8,144 bases of DNA from JBBQFC01 sp038321615 (GCA_038321615.1 JBBQFC010000094.1:1-8144); one strand, 5' to 3'; shown: positions 1 to 7,102, numbered from the stretch's first letter. The notes: a model not told the origin generated them from the sequence alone. A program made the numbers and translations.

Positions 1-88
1 TGGTGCAAACTTCCTGGGCACTCGCCGCAAAACTTAGCACAGTAAGGAACAGGTAACAAGGAATACGAAGGAGCGAAATACTGTTCAC
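1..88 (-). CDS. Exported protein, N-terminal fragment (cut by left window edge)
   Basis: Only the first 29 codons are visible. A GTG at 88-86 follows directly on an in-frame TAA (91-89), so it is the first possible start. The translation begins MNSISLLRIPCYLFLTVLSF and continues AASAQEVCT. This is a classic Sec signal peptide: one Arg in the n-region, a hydrophobic core, and an A-S-A cleavage site before Gln. The mature start QEVCT closely matches QEICT at the same place in the upstream neighbour, where a DDDGDG motif follows. I infer a paralogous secreted protein, probably another T9SS cargo. The sorting domain would lie outside the window, so this is unproven. It starts 21 bases after the neighbour's stop, with no promoter or terminator seen between, so co-transcription is likely. 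No clear Shine-Dalgarno site is present. Confidence 0.72.
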   Translation of the reverse strand, partial: MNSISLLRIPCYLFLTVLSFAASAQEVCT

Positions 89-109
89 TTAAAGTTTCAA
101 ATAGCGCGC

Positions 110-1693
110 TTAATCGCGAATAACCGTTAATGTGCCGGAAACAGAACCGGAATTTTCTTGGAAATCAATATACGAAAGCACATAATAATACTGGCCGGAA
201 CTTATTTCCGTACTTCCGGCAGCGCCGTCCCAATTGCCATTAAGATCATTTTGCCAACTGTAAACGTTTTTTCCCCACCTGTTGAAAATTTCGCAACTCA
301 AGGATATGTAACCCTTCGAAAAAATGGAAAAAGTGTCATTGAGTCCGTCCGAATTCGGAGTAATAATGTTGGGAATTTGCAATTCGGGCTCTGCTATTAC
401 TTCAATGCATTGGGTAAAAATATCGGAACAACCACCTAGGAAAGCTATGAGATCTATACAGCACTCTCCTTGCTCCAAAAAGGAGAGTGTGAGAATGCTG
501 TCTATCGATTGCACACCTTCGCAAGCGTTCCAAAGTATGGTCTCATAATTCGAACTTAGGTTACTAAAATCGGCAGTTTTTCCAACCACAAAGGCATCTT
601 CATCAGGCAATAAAAAATTGGCAGTAGGCAATGCGGGCAATTCGTTGACTATAAAATTTTCTGCAACAGCGCAAGCGACGGCGCCAAAGATGCCTACTTG
701 ATAAGTGCCGAAGGATGATATTTGGGCAGGTAAATTCAGCGTAAGTCCAGTTTCGCCCGGTATGGCAATCCCATCATTGAACCATTGTATGTCGCCATCT
801 ATTTGCTGGCTACTTGTAAGATTTGACTGAAGCACAATTTCTGTTTGGCATAAGTCGGCAGTAATCGGACCTATTACAACTTCGAACGATGACGTGGTAT
901 TCAAAACTAAATCGTCCCAATAAAAATACGGCCTGCAATTGTTCGCTATAGACGCGCTCCACAAATTTCCTAAAAAACAAGCCGAACCCAGCATTATGGT
1001 TGAAATGGGCTCATTTGGTGTAAAGGTTATACTCAAATTAGACCAGGATTGAACAGGATTATAATTCACCGAGCCGAGCGCCGACCAAGCGTTATTGCCA
1101 GCCGACGGGCAGAGAAACGTAAAAATGGGGATATCTGAGCAAGATGCAGCTCCAAATATGGTGAGATCCACAGCAGGAAAAACACCATCTATCGGACCTA
1201 AGCAATGCGACTCATCGTTACCTGTCATCGATGCTGCGATATGAAAGTTGAGCGTATAGCTTTGGCCTGGCAGCAGAGGCTCGGGAAGACAAGTTCCCAC
1301 ATATTCTTTGAAATCATCCAGAAAAAAGGTGCCGACTACGCCATTTCCATCAGGGAATGGAAGTAACCCGGCTGGTTCTGCATTGAACGTAAATCCACAG
1401 GTATTTAAATAGTCGGTGGTTCCGGCTGTAGCTTGTAGCCAATCTTCGAGTAAAAAAGACTCAGAATTGGAACTTGGGCAGGCAGTAAAATTTTCAAAAG
1501 AAGGATTAGGAATAAAGGAAGGTATCGGTCCGAGTTGACCAATACCGCAAACGCAATCTGTACTATCTTGAAGGTCAATTAGTCCATCTCCATCATCATC
1601 AATGGAATTAGTGCAAATCTCCTGACCGTAGCTGACAAGGCACATGATGCAAAACCCCAAGGTAAAAGAACTGAATCTGAGCATTCTCATCAT
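110..1693 (-). CDS. Secreted cysteine-rich protein with T9SS type B (gliding motility-associated) C-terminal domain
   Basis: This 527-residue exported protein was probably moved across the outer membrane by the type IX secretion system and either anchored or released. Residues 1-23 form a signal peptide (MMRMLRF, hydrophobic stretch, SYG|Q). Residues 25-49 hold ICTNSIDDDGDGLID, an Asp-rich calcium-binding type motif. Residues 62-266 look like a jelly-roll beta-sandwich (NPSFENFTACP, FPDGNGVVGTF, YFYWDDLVL) with many cysteines, which fits disulfides outside the cytoplasm. Residues about 270-350 and 354-434 resemble Ig-like and PKD-like beta domains. Residues 440-527 are the type B sorting domain: NIITPNSDGLND, IFNRWGKNVY, NWDG, then GQYYYVL and a terminal beta strand. 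The ligand or substrate is unknown, and I see no catalytic motif. ATG codons at 1693, 1690 and 1684 are all possible starts. It lies 75 bases after the type A protein gene with no clear promoter, so it is probably co-transcribed with it. Confidence 0.9.
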   Translation of the reverse strand: MMRMLRFSSFTLGFCIMCLVSYGQEICTNSIDDDGDGLIDLQDSTDCVCGIGQLGPIPSFIPNPSFENFTACPSSNSESFLLEDWLQATAGTTDYLNTCGFTFNAEPAGLLPFPDGNGVVGTFFLDDFKEYVGTCLPEPLLPGQSYTLNFHIAASMTGNDESHCLGPIDGVFPAVDLTIFGAASCSDIPIFTFLCPSAGNNAWSALGSVNYNPVQSWSNLSITFTPNEPISTIMLGSACFLGNLWSASIANNCRPYFYWDDLVLNTTSSFEVVIGPITADLCQTEIVLQSNLTSSQQIDGDIQWFNDGIAIPGETGLTLNLPAQISSFGTYQVGIFGAVACAVAENFIVNELPALPTANFLLPDEDAFVVGKTADFSNLSSNYETILWNACEGVQSIDSILTLSFLEQGECCIDLIAFLGGCSDIFTQCIEVIAEPELQIPNIITPNSDGLNDTFSIFSKGYISLSCEIFNRWGKNVYSWQNDLNGNWDGAAGSTEISSGQYYYVLSYIDFQENSGSVSGTLTVIRD

Positions 1694-1768
1694 AGGTTTG
1701 CGATTTTATTGGATCGAAATTAGGTCTTTCTTAAAGTTGCAGACCAGCCACTATTAGTGTGATCACTG

Positions 1769-3817
1769 TCATTGTTTTGCAATCTTATACGTTTCAATGC
1801 TTCCATCTTCATTCAAAATACGAAGGAGATAAATTCCGGAAGGAAAAGCCGACAAGTCAACGTTTTCAATTTCTGAAAGCGAAGTTTTGGTAGAAAGCTT
1901 TTGACCTTTAATATCGTACAACGCAATGGTACGAAATGAATTCGAACCAAACTTTAAGCTGCAAATATCGTTTGTTGGATTGGGATACAATCCGGAGAGC
2001 TGCTTTTCATGTTCACCGGCTGAAAGGCATAAATCCACCGCTTGGGTAAAACTTGCACCGCTACCGCATCCATCAGCACCAATAATGGTAACTGAATAGG
2101 TGGTAGTTTCGCCAGGTGATACATTAATGTTACTGCTGGTTGCTCCATTGCTCCACAAGAAGTTATCGCCACCGATAGCGGTGAGAGTAGCTACGTTTCC
2201 GGCGCAAAGTATGCTATCGGAAGAAGTAATAGAAACTTCGGGTGCGGCGCACGTAAAAATTTCGAGACTATCTATTGCCATGGCACTAAAGAATCCGTCG
2301 GAAACTGCGCGGAATCTTAGGACAGCGGTTTCCGAATTCGCAGTACCCAAGCTCACTATTTTTTTATCCCAAATGGAAAGACCTTCATCGCCAAGAGTAG
2401 GTTTAAAAGTGCCAACCGTGGTAAAGTTATCGCCCCCATCGGATGACAATTGAACCAGAAGCGAATCTCCAAACTGATCATTGTAATAGTCAAAGCTTAC
2501 ATTTACGTTGTCCGTTTCGCTCGCGGAAAAATGAACATTAATGTCGGCTGTAAAGCCGTCTGCTGTTGACGAGCCTGCGCTATTAATGCCTTGAAAAATT
2601 GCAGCATTACCTGCAAAAGAAGGAACGAAAAACGCTTCAGGGTCGTTGCCCTGCCAAGAAAGCGGCCAAAATACTACCGGATCGCTTGTCCAATTCTCAA
2701 ACGCTGGAACGTTGGCGATTCCGCACCTGTCTTCCCACGGGCTGTCGAAGTCTTCAAGGAAAGGCAAAGTCGCGTATTCCGGGCTGGGTAGTTCCGTTGC
2801 CAATACGGAGTTGGATATAGATTCTGATGCTCCACAAGCGATTCGAAATCTATAGAATCCAGATTCTACAAATGGGATTGTCAGCGATGAAGTCACCACA
2901 TTACTCGTTGTATTCCAATTGCTTTCGTCGGTTGAAAACTGCCAATCAAACTCAATTCCAGTAGAAAATACGCTCCCACCGTTAAGTTCGAGTACCACAG
3001 GCAATCCTTCGCATTGTACAGGATTGAGATTGGTGAGCGTGCCTGCGTTGGGGGTTCCCGAGCACGGTGCAGAGGGGAGCCACGTATAAGTAAGGCCCGA
3101 GGCCGGTTTCAAACCGGGCGTACCTGGCACCATCATGCAGAACCCAAAGTCGAGCGTGCCAGGCAGCGAGTTTTCCCAAGTGCTGGTGCCCTCTTCTACC
3201 AATCTCAGACTAAAGTCGGTATTGGCAGCTATCAAATTTCCGCGTATACCGACTTGGCAGAAAAAGATACCTCCAAACCCTGAGTCCACTTGAATAGCAC
3301 CATAAACCATATCAATTTTCCCTGTTGCCTCGTAAAGGCGAATTTGTCCATTGAGCGCGCTGGGAGCAAAGTTGTAAGTAAAACCTACGTACTCTATAAC
3401 GAATATCCTATTGGGGGCAACGCCCAAAACCGAATATTTTAATTCGCTATCAGCGTTCCCTTGAACATTGCCACCAAAAATTGACAAGACCGTATCGGCA
3501 CCAAAGAATACATCCGACAACGGGGCAAGGATGTCTGCGACGATGGGGCCTCCCAACTTGATATAGCCGAGCGTACTGACTGAAAAGATGGTATACGGCT
3601 GATCCCCATACATAAATGTAAAGCCCAGGTCAATATCATTGAAGTTGCCTACTTGATCTACTTCAAAAGGGATAGATGTTCCCCCAACCAACGGCTCATA
3701 AACTCCCTGGGAAGATTCAAAAACGTAAGCATTTATGGGTTGAGCATGTATCGATGCGGTGGTGAATACTGCAAGTATCACAGCCAAAATATTTCTTGTT
3801 GTAAAGTTGGAGTTCAT
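1769..3817 (-). CDS. Large secreted multidomain beta-sandwich protein with T9SS type A C-terminal sorting domain
   Basis: This 682-residue exported protein starts with a signal peptide at residues 1-25 (two Arg/Asn-rich turns, the LAVILAVF core, cleavage near SIHA|Q). Residues 28-250 form a beta-rich domain typical of Bacteroidota surface proteins (F-E-S-S-Q-G-V-Y-E-P-L-V-G-G-T near 33-47, then LGFTFMYGD). Residues 258-340 look Ig-like (C269, C328). Residues 350-522 resemble a MAM/concanavalin-like sandwich (LPFLEDFDSPW, NVSFDYYND, LRFRAVSDG). Residues 525-597 look like another Ig/PKD-type domain. Residues 607-682 are the type A sorting domain: LYPNPTND, IALYDIKGQKL, LSAFPSGIYLLRI and a C-terminal strand ending KIAKQ. 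I see no protease or glycosidase motif, so an adhesive or structural surface role is only an inference. The start is ATG 3817, preceded by an A-rich stretch (ATTAAAAA) rather than a Shine-Dalgarno site. A strong promoter lies about 30 bases upstream. Confidence 0.9.
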   Translation of the reverse strand: MNSNFTTRNILAVILAVFTTASIHAQPINAYVFESSQGVYEPLVGGTSIPFEVDQVGNFNDIDLGFTFMYGDQPYTIFSVSTLGYIKLGGPIVADILAPLSDVFFGADTVLSIFGGNVQGNADSELKYSVLGVAPNRIFVIEYVGFTYNFAPSALNGQIRLYEATGKIDMVYGAIQVDSGFGGIFFCQVGIRGNLIAANTDFSLRLVEEGTSTWENSLPGTLDFGFCMMVPGTPGLKPASGLTYTWLPSAPCSGTPNAGTLTNLNPVQCEGLPVVLELNGGSVFSTGIEFDWQFSTDESNWNTTSNVVTSSLTIPFVESGFYRFRIACGASESISNSVLATELPSPEYATLPFLEDFDSPWEDRCGIANVPAFENWTSDPVVFWPLSWQGNDPEAFFVPSFAGNAAIFQGINSAGSSTADGFTADINVHFSASETDNVNVSFDYYNDQFGDSLLVQLSSDGGDNFTTVGTFKPTLGDEGLSIWDKKIVSLGTANSETAVLRFRAVSDGFFSAMAIDSLEIFTCAAPEVSITSSDSILCAGNVATLTAIGGDNFLWSNGATSSNINVSPGETTTYSVTIIGADGCGSGASFTQAVDLCLSAGEHEKQLSGLYPNPTNDICSLKFGSNSFRTIALYDIKGQKLSTKTSLSEIENVDLSAFPSGIYLLRILNEDGSIETYKIAKQ

Positions 3818-3845
3818 TTTTTAATGTTTGAGTGATTGATTTTTT

Positions 3846-3876
3846 CAAAGTTACTTAGGACGTGAAAACTTTACAA
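3846..3876 (-). promoter_or_regulatory. Bacteroidota sigma-70 (SigABfr-type) promoter for the type A T9SS protein
   Basis: Read on the minus strand, TTG (3876-3874) is followed by exactly 20 bases and then TAACTTTG (3853-3846). This matches the known Bacteroidota consensus of TTG, 19-21 bases and TAnnTTTG in full. Transcription should start near 3839-3841, giving a leader of about 20-25 bases before ATG 3817. Position, orientation and spacing agree with the gene model, and this is the best promoter match I found in the window. Confidence 0.72.
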
Positions 3877-3901
3877 TCGGGGATATTCCGTACCAGAAAG
3901 T

Positions 3902-3915
3902 ACGTTGTTTAACGT
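3902..3915. repeat. Inverted repeat ACGTT-GTTT-AACGT
   Basis: This is a perfect 5-base inverted repeat with a 4-base centre. It lies 25 bases upstream of the -33 box of the promoter at 3846-3876. It could be a small hairpin in the read-through transcript from the response regulator gene, or an operator half-site pair. A repeat of this length may also arise by chance. Confidence 0.4.
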
Positions 3916-3920
3916 GTTCC

Positions 3921-3953
3921 TTCTCAAAGCTTTGCTGATCCCTAATTTGAGAA
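3921..3953. repeat. 8-base perfect inverted repeat with 17-base centre
   Basis: TTCTCAAA (3921-3928) and TTTGAGAA (3946-3953) are perfect reverse complements separated by 17 bases. The left arm overlaps a 10-base palindrome, CAAAGCTTTG (3925-3934). The element lies 44-77 bases upstream of the -33 box of the type A protein promoter and downstream of the response regulator gene. That position suits a DNA-binding site for a dimeric regulator or an RNA hairpin at the 3' end of the two-component transcript. Neither arm is followed on the minus strand by a T-tract, so it is not a canonical terminator for that direction. Confidence 0.5.
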
Positions 3954-3960
3954 ATTTTAA

Positions 3961-3979
3961 AAGGTGGAAAAGCCTCCTT
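3961..3979 (-). terminator. Possible weak terminator hairpin after the two-component operon
   Basis: The minus strand reads AAGGAGG-CTTTT-CCACCTT, a 7-base stem with one central A-A mismatch and a 5-base loop, then TTAAAATTT. The short, interrupted T-run makes it a weak intrinsic terminator at best. It lies about 100 bases after the response regulator stop and before the next promoter, which is where a terminator would be expected. Confidence 0.33.
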
Positions 3980-4078
3980 GACGTGCCAAAAGAAATTTTC
4001 AATAATTCATCTTAAAGCCAAATTCTGCGTTCTTGATCCAAGGTTCACATTACGTGGGGCGATCTAGAAAAAGGGTCA

Positions 4079-4738
4079 TCAGAGCTCGATCATTTTATTC
4101 TTTATGGCATATTTCACCAGATCGATGGTGGTATGAAGTCCCAGTTTTTCAAGAATATTATTTTTATGGGTTTCAACTGTTCGGGCGCTAATTTCGAGTT
4201 GAATGCCAATTTCTTTGTAGCTCAATCCTTCGCACAAGAGAAGCATGGTTTCAATTTCGCGTTTAGACAAATTGCTCGCTTTGTGAAAGGCGTAGGGGTC
4301 GCCGGCGGAAGCCTTCCGCATAAAGTTTCTTGATAAATTGGATTCCAAAGATTTCGCTATGTACTTCTCACTTTTCAAAACCGTATGCAGCGCCAGGTGA
4401 AGCTCTTCGCGACTTACATCTTTACCCAGAAATGCAGAAGCTCCCGCATTGAATGCGCTAAATAGAAGTTCTTCTTCGCTGTTGCCGCTCATCACCACTA
4501 CAAGGATGTTTGGCCATCGCGCCAGGACCGATTTCATTACGCCAATTCCATCTGGTTTAGGCAGAAACATATCGAGAATCAAAAGGTCGGCAGTCTGCTG
4601 CTCAAGCAATGAAATCAACTCGGATTCCGTATTTGCCGAGCCCATTATTTTGAATGGTTCAGCCCCATGCAATAGTGATCGAATTCCGTCAACCACCACT
4701 TGATGATCATCGAGGATAGCAATTTTTATTTTATCCAT
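4079..4738 (-). CDS. NarL/FixJ-family response regulator (REC + LuxR-type HTH)
   Basis: This 219-residue cytoplasmic transcription regulator is the output of the two-component system encoded with the upstream kinase. The receiver domain is at residues 4-122: acidic pair D10-D11, phospho-acceptor D56 in LLILDMFLP, switch S84 in VVVMSG, and conserved K106 in LGKD. All key residues are present, so phosphorylation is expected. A linker runs to about 155. A LuxR/GerE-type helix-turn-helix follows at 157-215 (LSKREIETMLLLCEGLSYKE, then EISARTVETHKNNILEKLG). Length and layout are normal for the family. ATG 4738 is needed because the receiver fold begins at residue 4. AGAAGG abuts the ATG directly, too close for a standard Shine-Dalgarno site. 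The gene ends in tandem TGA codons (4081-4079 and 4078-4076). It lies 31 bases after the kinase stop, which contains a GCAATTGC palindrome, so the two are almost certainly one operon. Target genes are unknown. Confidence 0.95.
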   Translation of the reverse strand: MDKIKIAILDDHQVVVDGIRSLLHGAEPFKIMGSANTESELISLLEQQTADLLILDMFLPKPDGIGVMKSVLARWPNILVVVMSGNSEEELLFSAFNAGASAFLGKDVSREELHLALHTVLKSEKYIAKSLESNLSRNFMRKASAGDPYAFHKASNLSKREIETMLLLCEGLSYKEIGIQLEISARTVETHKNNILEKLGLHTTIDLVKYAIKNKMIEL

Positions 4739-4769
4739 CCTTCTAAATTACAATTCTCTCGCAATTGCT

Positions 4770-7007
4770 TTAATAAACATCTTGTTGTGGGAGCGTAAAA
4801 TGAAATGTTGACCCATGTCCGAAAATGCTTTCTGCCCAAATTCGGCCTCCGTTCTTGGCCACAAACTCATGGCAAAGAATCAGTCCAACACCGGTTCCCT
4901 TTTCATCACTATCCCCAATAATTTTATGGTCGACATCCAACCTAAAAAGCAACGCTAAGTCATCCGCGCTCAATCCTATTCCAGAATCGCGAATGCTCAC
5001 TTGATAAAAGCCACCATTGAGCTTGGCTGAAACCCAAATCTCTCCACCGCGGGAAGTAAACTTTATGGCATTCGACAGTAGGTTCGTAATTATAATAGAT
5101 ACCATGGTTCTATCGGCAAATACCATCGTTTCACTATCCACCTGCAAGTCGATGGTGATCTCTTTCCTTTCCGCTGCTGACTGTAGCAGGGCAACGGCTT
5201 TAAATGCGATAATTCCCAAATTGATTTCCTTTGGTGAGAAACTCATGGAACCAGATTTGGAAGTGGACCATTGTAGTAAGTTTTGAAAAAGCTCAAATAG
5301 AGTTTCTGAAGATTTTTCAAGTCTTTGAATGAGACCTAGTTTATCATTTTCCGGCAGGTCGAAATAGGAATCCGAGAGGGTCTTGGCCACCGCCCTGTAA
5401 GCGCTTAAAGGGTTCTTTATATCATGCGCCAATATGGTGACGAACTTGGTAACCTGGGAATTTGCCTTTTTCAGCTCCAGTTCCCTCGATTCTAAGCTCT
5501 GATTCAACTGATTAAGCTCCAGATTCTTTTCTGAAAGAGATTGGGCTGATTTGGTGCGCACGTCGTAGAGTCGATAAAGAACACCAACCAGGATAAGCCC
5601 GAGCGCTATGCTAGCCAAGAGAAGGATTAATGCAGTCCTATTAGTTCGAAGCTTCACCGCATTTTGCTCATTTTCTAATGTCAGCAACCTAATTTCATCA
5701 TTTTTCTTAGCTGATCTATAGCTTACTTCCAATTCAAGTATATCCTGTCGGCTTTCAATATTGACAAGGCTGTCACCAGCTTCTTTAAACAATCTGTGAA
5801 AACGAAGTGCTTCACTAAAATCGTTGAGACTGTCATAAATGCTCGACAGGTTGCCGTAGAGTTCATGTAAAATGGGTAGGCTATGAATCTGTTCAGCCAC
5901 AACCATTCCTTCTTCAGCCATAACTTTCGCCTCTTCAAATCGTGATAACTTAAGAAAGTTGGATGATTGATTTACCAACCCTTCAGCAATTCGCTGAAGG
6001 TCGTTCAGCGATCGGTTTATTTCCAATGATTCATTTTGGTATGCCAGTGCCGAGTCGAAGTCACCGACAAGACTTGACGCAACCCCTAGATTTATTAACG
6101 CGGCAGATTGCCCTTTTTTATCATCAAGCCTTCTATATATTTCCAATGTCCGTTCAAGATTTGGTTTCGCCATTTCAGGCCTGTCGCTGTTCAGGTATGC
6201 GACTCCGATATTATTCAGACAAACGGCGGTTTGGTATTGATCACCCAGCTCCATAAATACAGCCAATGCAGACTCTAAATAGGTTATTGCTTCATCGTGT
6301 TTGCCTTGAAAAGAAAGAACGTTAGCCACATTTATTTGACTTATTCCTTTCTTGTAGCCGTATTCACTTTTGTCGGACTTGGTGAGGGCGCGTAGATAGT
6401 ATTGCATGGCTTGTTCATGCTGCATTTCAAGATAAAACGTATTGCCTATTTTGTTTTCAACATCAATTAATCCATTGCCATATTTGAGCAACTCAAAATA
6501 TTTTAGCGCAATTAATAACTCTTCGCGCGCCGCAATAAAATCGCGCTCTTGGGTTAGTAGTTCCCCAAACTGCATGTGATAGTTGGCAATGTTTAAGGTG
6601 TCTTTTAAGCTGAACCAAATAGTGCGAGCGCTATCCAATAAAATTCGTGCAGCGGCAATATCATTCTTCTTTAATTGAGCGAATGCCTTATTTGAATAAG
6701 CCCTCGCCAGCCCTGCTGGATACTTTCCTTTCTTGCTCCAGGCCACTGCTAAGCTGGCTTTCACTAAAGCATCAGAATAATTTGATTTCAAAAGCTCAGA
6801 CGTTCGGAGGTTAAGAGAATCGATTTCTGAAAATGTCCACACCCTATCATCCTTTGCTGAAACTTCAGTTCTTGCAGCGGAGCACAAAAAAGATATCATG
6901 CAAACGACAAGTATCGTTACACCAAGTTTGCAGCAGCAGGTTCTAAAATAGACTCGAGTCAAGAAACAGGAATTCTTATGGTTTCGAAGAATACTTAATT
7001 CTTTCAA
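4770..7007 (-). CDS. TPR-repeat sensor histidine kinase (HisKA/HATPase_c)
   Basis: This 745-residue inner-membrane kinase presumably phosphorylates the regulator encoded 31 bases downstream. Residues 1-45 have a basic n-region and a hydrophobic stretch (GVTILVVCMISFLCSAA), probably a signal peptide. Residues about 60-415 are TPR repeats; at least eight units end in Ala at 120, 160, 200, 240, 280, 320, 360 and 400. Residues 418-456 look like a helical coil. A transmembrane helix spans 459-479, and a short coiled coil runs 486-518. HisKA follows with H528 in LAHDIKNPLSA. HATPase_c has N-box N642/N646 (TNLLSNAIKF), G1 DSGIG at 674-678 and G2 GTGVGL at 704-709. No receiver domain is fused. The TPR part is predicted to be periplasmic, and the signal is unknown. 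The start is uncertain. TTG 7007 is the first start codon after an upstream in-frame TGA, but it overlaps a promoter-like box. TTG 6962 (730 residues) gives a more ordinary signal peptide, while ATG 6899 would remove most of it. Confidence 0.93.
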   Translation of the reverse strand: MKELSILRNHKNSCFLTRVYFRTCCCKLGVTILVVCMISFLCSAARTEVSAKDDRVWTFSEIDSLNLRTSELLKSNYSDALVKASLAVAWSKKGKYPAGLARAYSNKAFAQLKKNDIAAARILLDSARTIWFSLKDTLNIANYHMQFGELLTQERDFIAAREELLIALKYFELLKYGNGLIDVENKIGNTFYLEMQHEQAMQYYLRALTKSDKSEYGYKKGISQINVANVLSFQGKHDEAITYLESALAVFMELGDQYQTAVCLNNIGVAYLNSDRPEMAKPNLERTLEIYRRLDDKKGQSAALINLGVASSLVGDFDSALAYQNESLEINRSLNDLQRIAEGLVNQSSNFLKLSRFEEAKVMAEEGMVVAEQIHSLPILHELYGNLSSIYDSLNDFSEALRFHRLFKEAGDSLVNIESRQDILELEVSYRSAKKNDEIRLLTLENEQNAVKLRTNRTALILLLASIALGLILVGVLYRLYDVRTKSAQSLSEKNLELNQLNQSLESRELELKKANSQVTKFVTILAHDIKNPLSAYRAVAKTLSDSYFDLPENDKLGLIQRLEKSSETLFELFQNLLQWSTSKSGSMSFSPKEINLGIIAFKAVALLQSAAERKEITIDLQVDSETMVFADRTMVSIIITNLLSNAIKFTSRGGEIWVSAKLNGGFYQVSIRDSGIGLSADDLALLFRLDVDHKIIGDSDEKGTGVGLILCHEFVAKNGGRIWAESIFGHGSTFHFTLPQQDVY

Positions 7008-7036
7008 ATCTAACTTTATGCTGAATGGAATTCTAA
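7005..7036 (-). promoter_or_regulatory. Possible promoter for the histidine kinase/response regulator operon
   Basis: On the minus strand TAGATTTG (7012-7005) matches the Bacteroidota -7 consensus TAnnTTTG exactly. At 21 bases upstream is TTA (7036-7034), a two-of-three match to the -33 TTG. If used, transcription would start near 6998-7000, inside the longest kinase reading frame. That would favour translation from TTG 6962 or ATG 6899 instead of TTG 7007. The weak -33 box keeps confidence modest. Confidence 0.4.
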
Positions 7037-7084
7037 TAAAGTTGCCATTAAGGGTATGAAGATAGGGTTTGTCTAAATCTTCGC

Positions 7085-7102
7085 AAACCGGAATGTCGGT
7101 TT
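7085..7102. other. Hairpin AAACCG-GAATGT-CGGTTT between YdeI-like gene and kinase
   Basis: This is a perfect 6-base stem with a 6-base loop in the 131-base gap, 37 bases after the stop of the YdeI-like gene. On the minus strand it is followed by GCG rather than a T-run, so it does not look like a standard intrinsic terminator for the genes here. On the plus strand it is followed by TCCC. It may stabilise the 3' end of the upstream transcript or be a partial terminator. The rest of the gap shows no small gene. Confidence 0.4.

Noticed and set aside
1711..1722. TAATTTCG as a -7 box for the type B protein gene
   Set aside because: One mismatch to TAnnTTTG and no TTG at the right spacing upstream.
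1723..1745. GGTCT-N13-AGACC inverted repeat in the 75-base gap before the type B protein gene
   Set aside because: A 5-base stem with a long loop is easily produced by chance, and it fits neither a promoter nor a terminator.
1749..1766. CACTA-T-TAGTG and GTGATCAC palindromes just after the type A protein stop, considered as a terminator or a CRP-like site
   Set aside because: The stems are only 4-5 bases with no T-run on the minus strand, and the spacing does not fit a TGTGA-N6-TCACA site.
158..3835. Plus-strand open frames within the two exported-protein genes (for example 158-439, 2100-2453, 3014-3283)
   Set aside because: They lie antisense to well-supported domains, have low-complexity or implausible composition, and show no family resemblance, promoter or ribosome site.
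4761..4768. GCAATTGC palindrome between kinase and regulator genes
   Set aside because: It is short, lies inside an operon gap, and has no promoter boxes around it, so it is likely chance.
4133..6256. Plus-strand and alternate minus-frame open frames inside the kinase and regulator genes
   Set aside because: They overlap conserved HisKA, HATPase, TPR and receiver motifs in the true frame and look like shadows.
6880..6899. Lipoprotein signal at the kinase N-terminus (Cys at residues 36 and 42)
   Set aside because: The residues before each Cys (LVV and SFL) do not fit a lipobox, which needs a small residue at -1.
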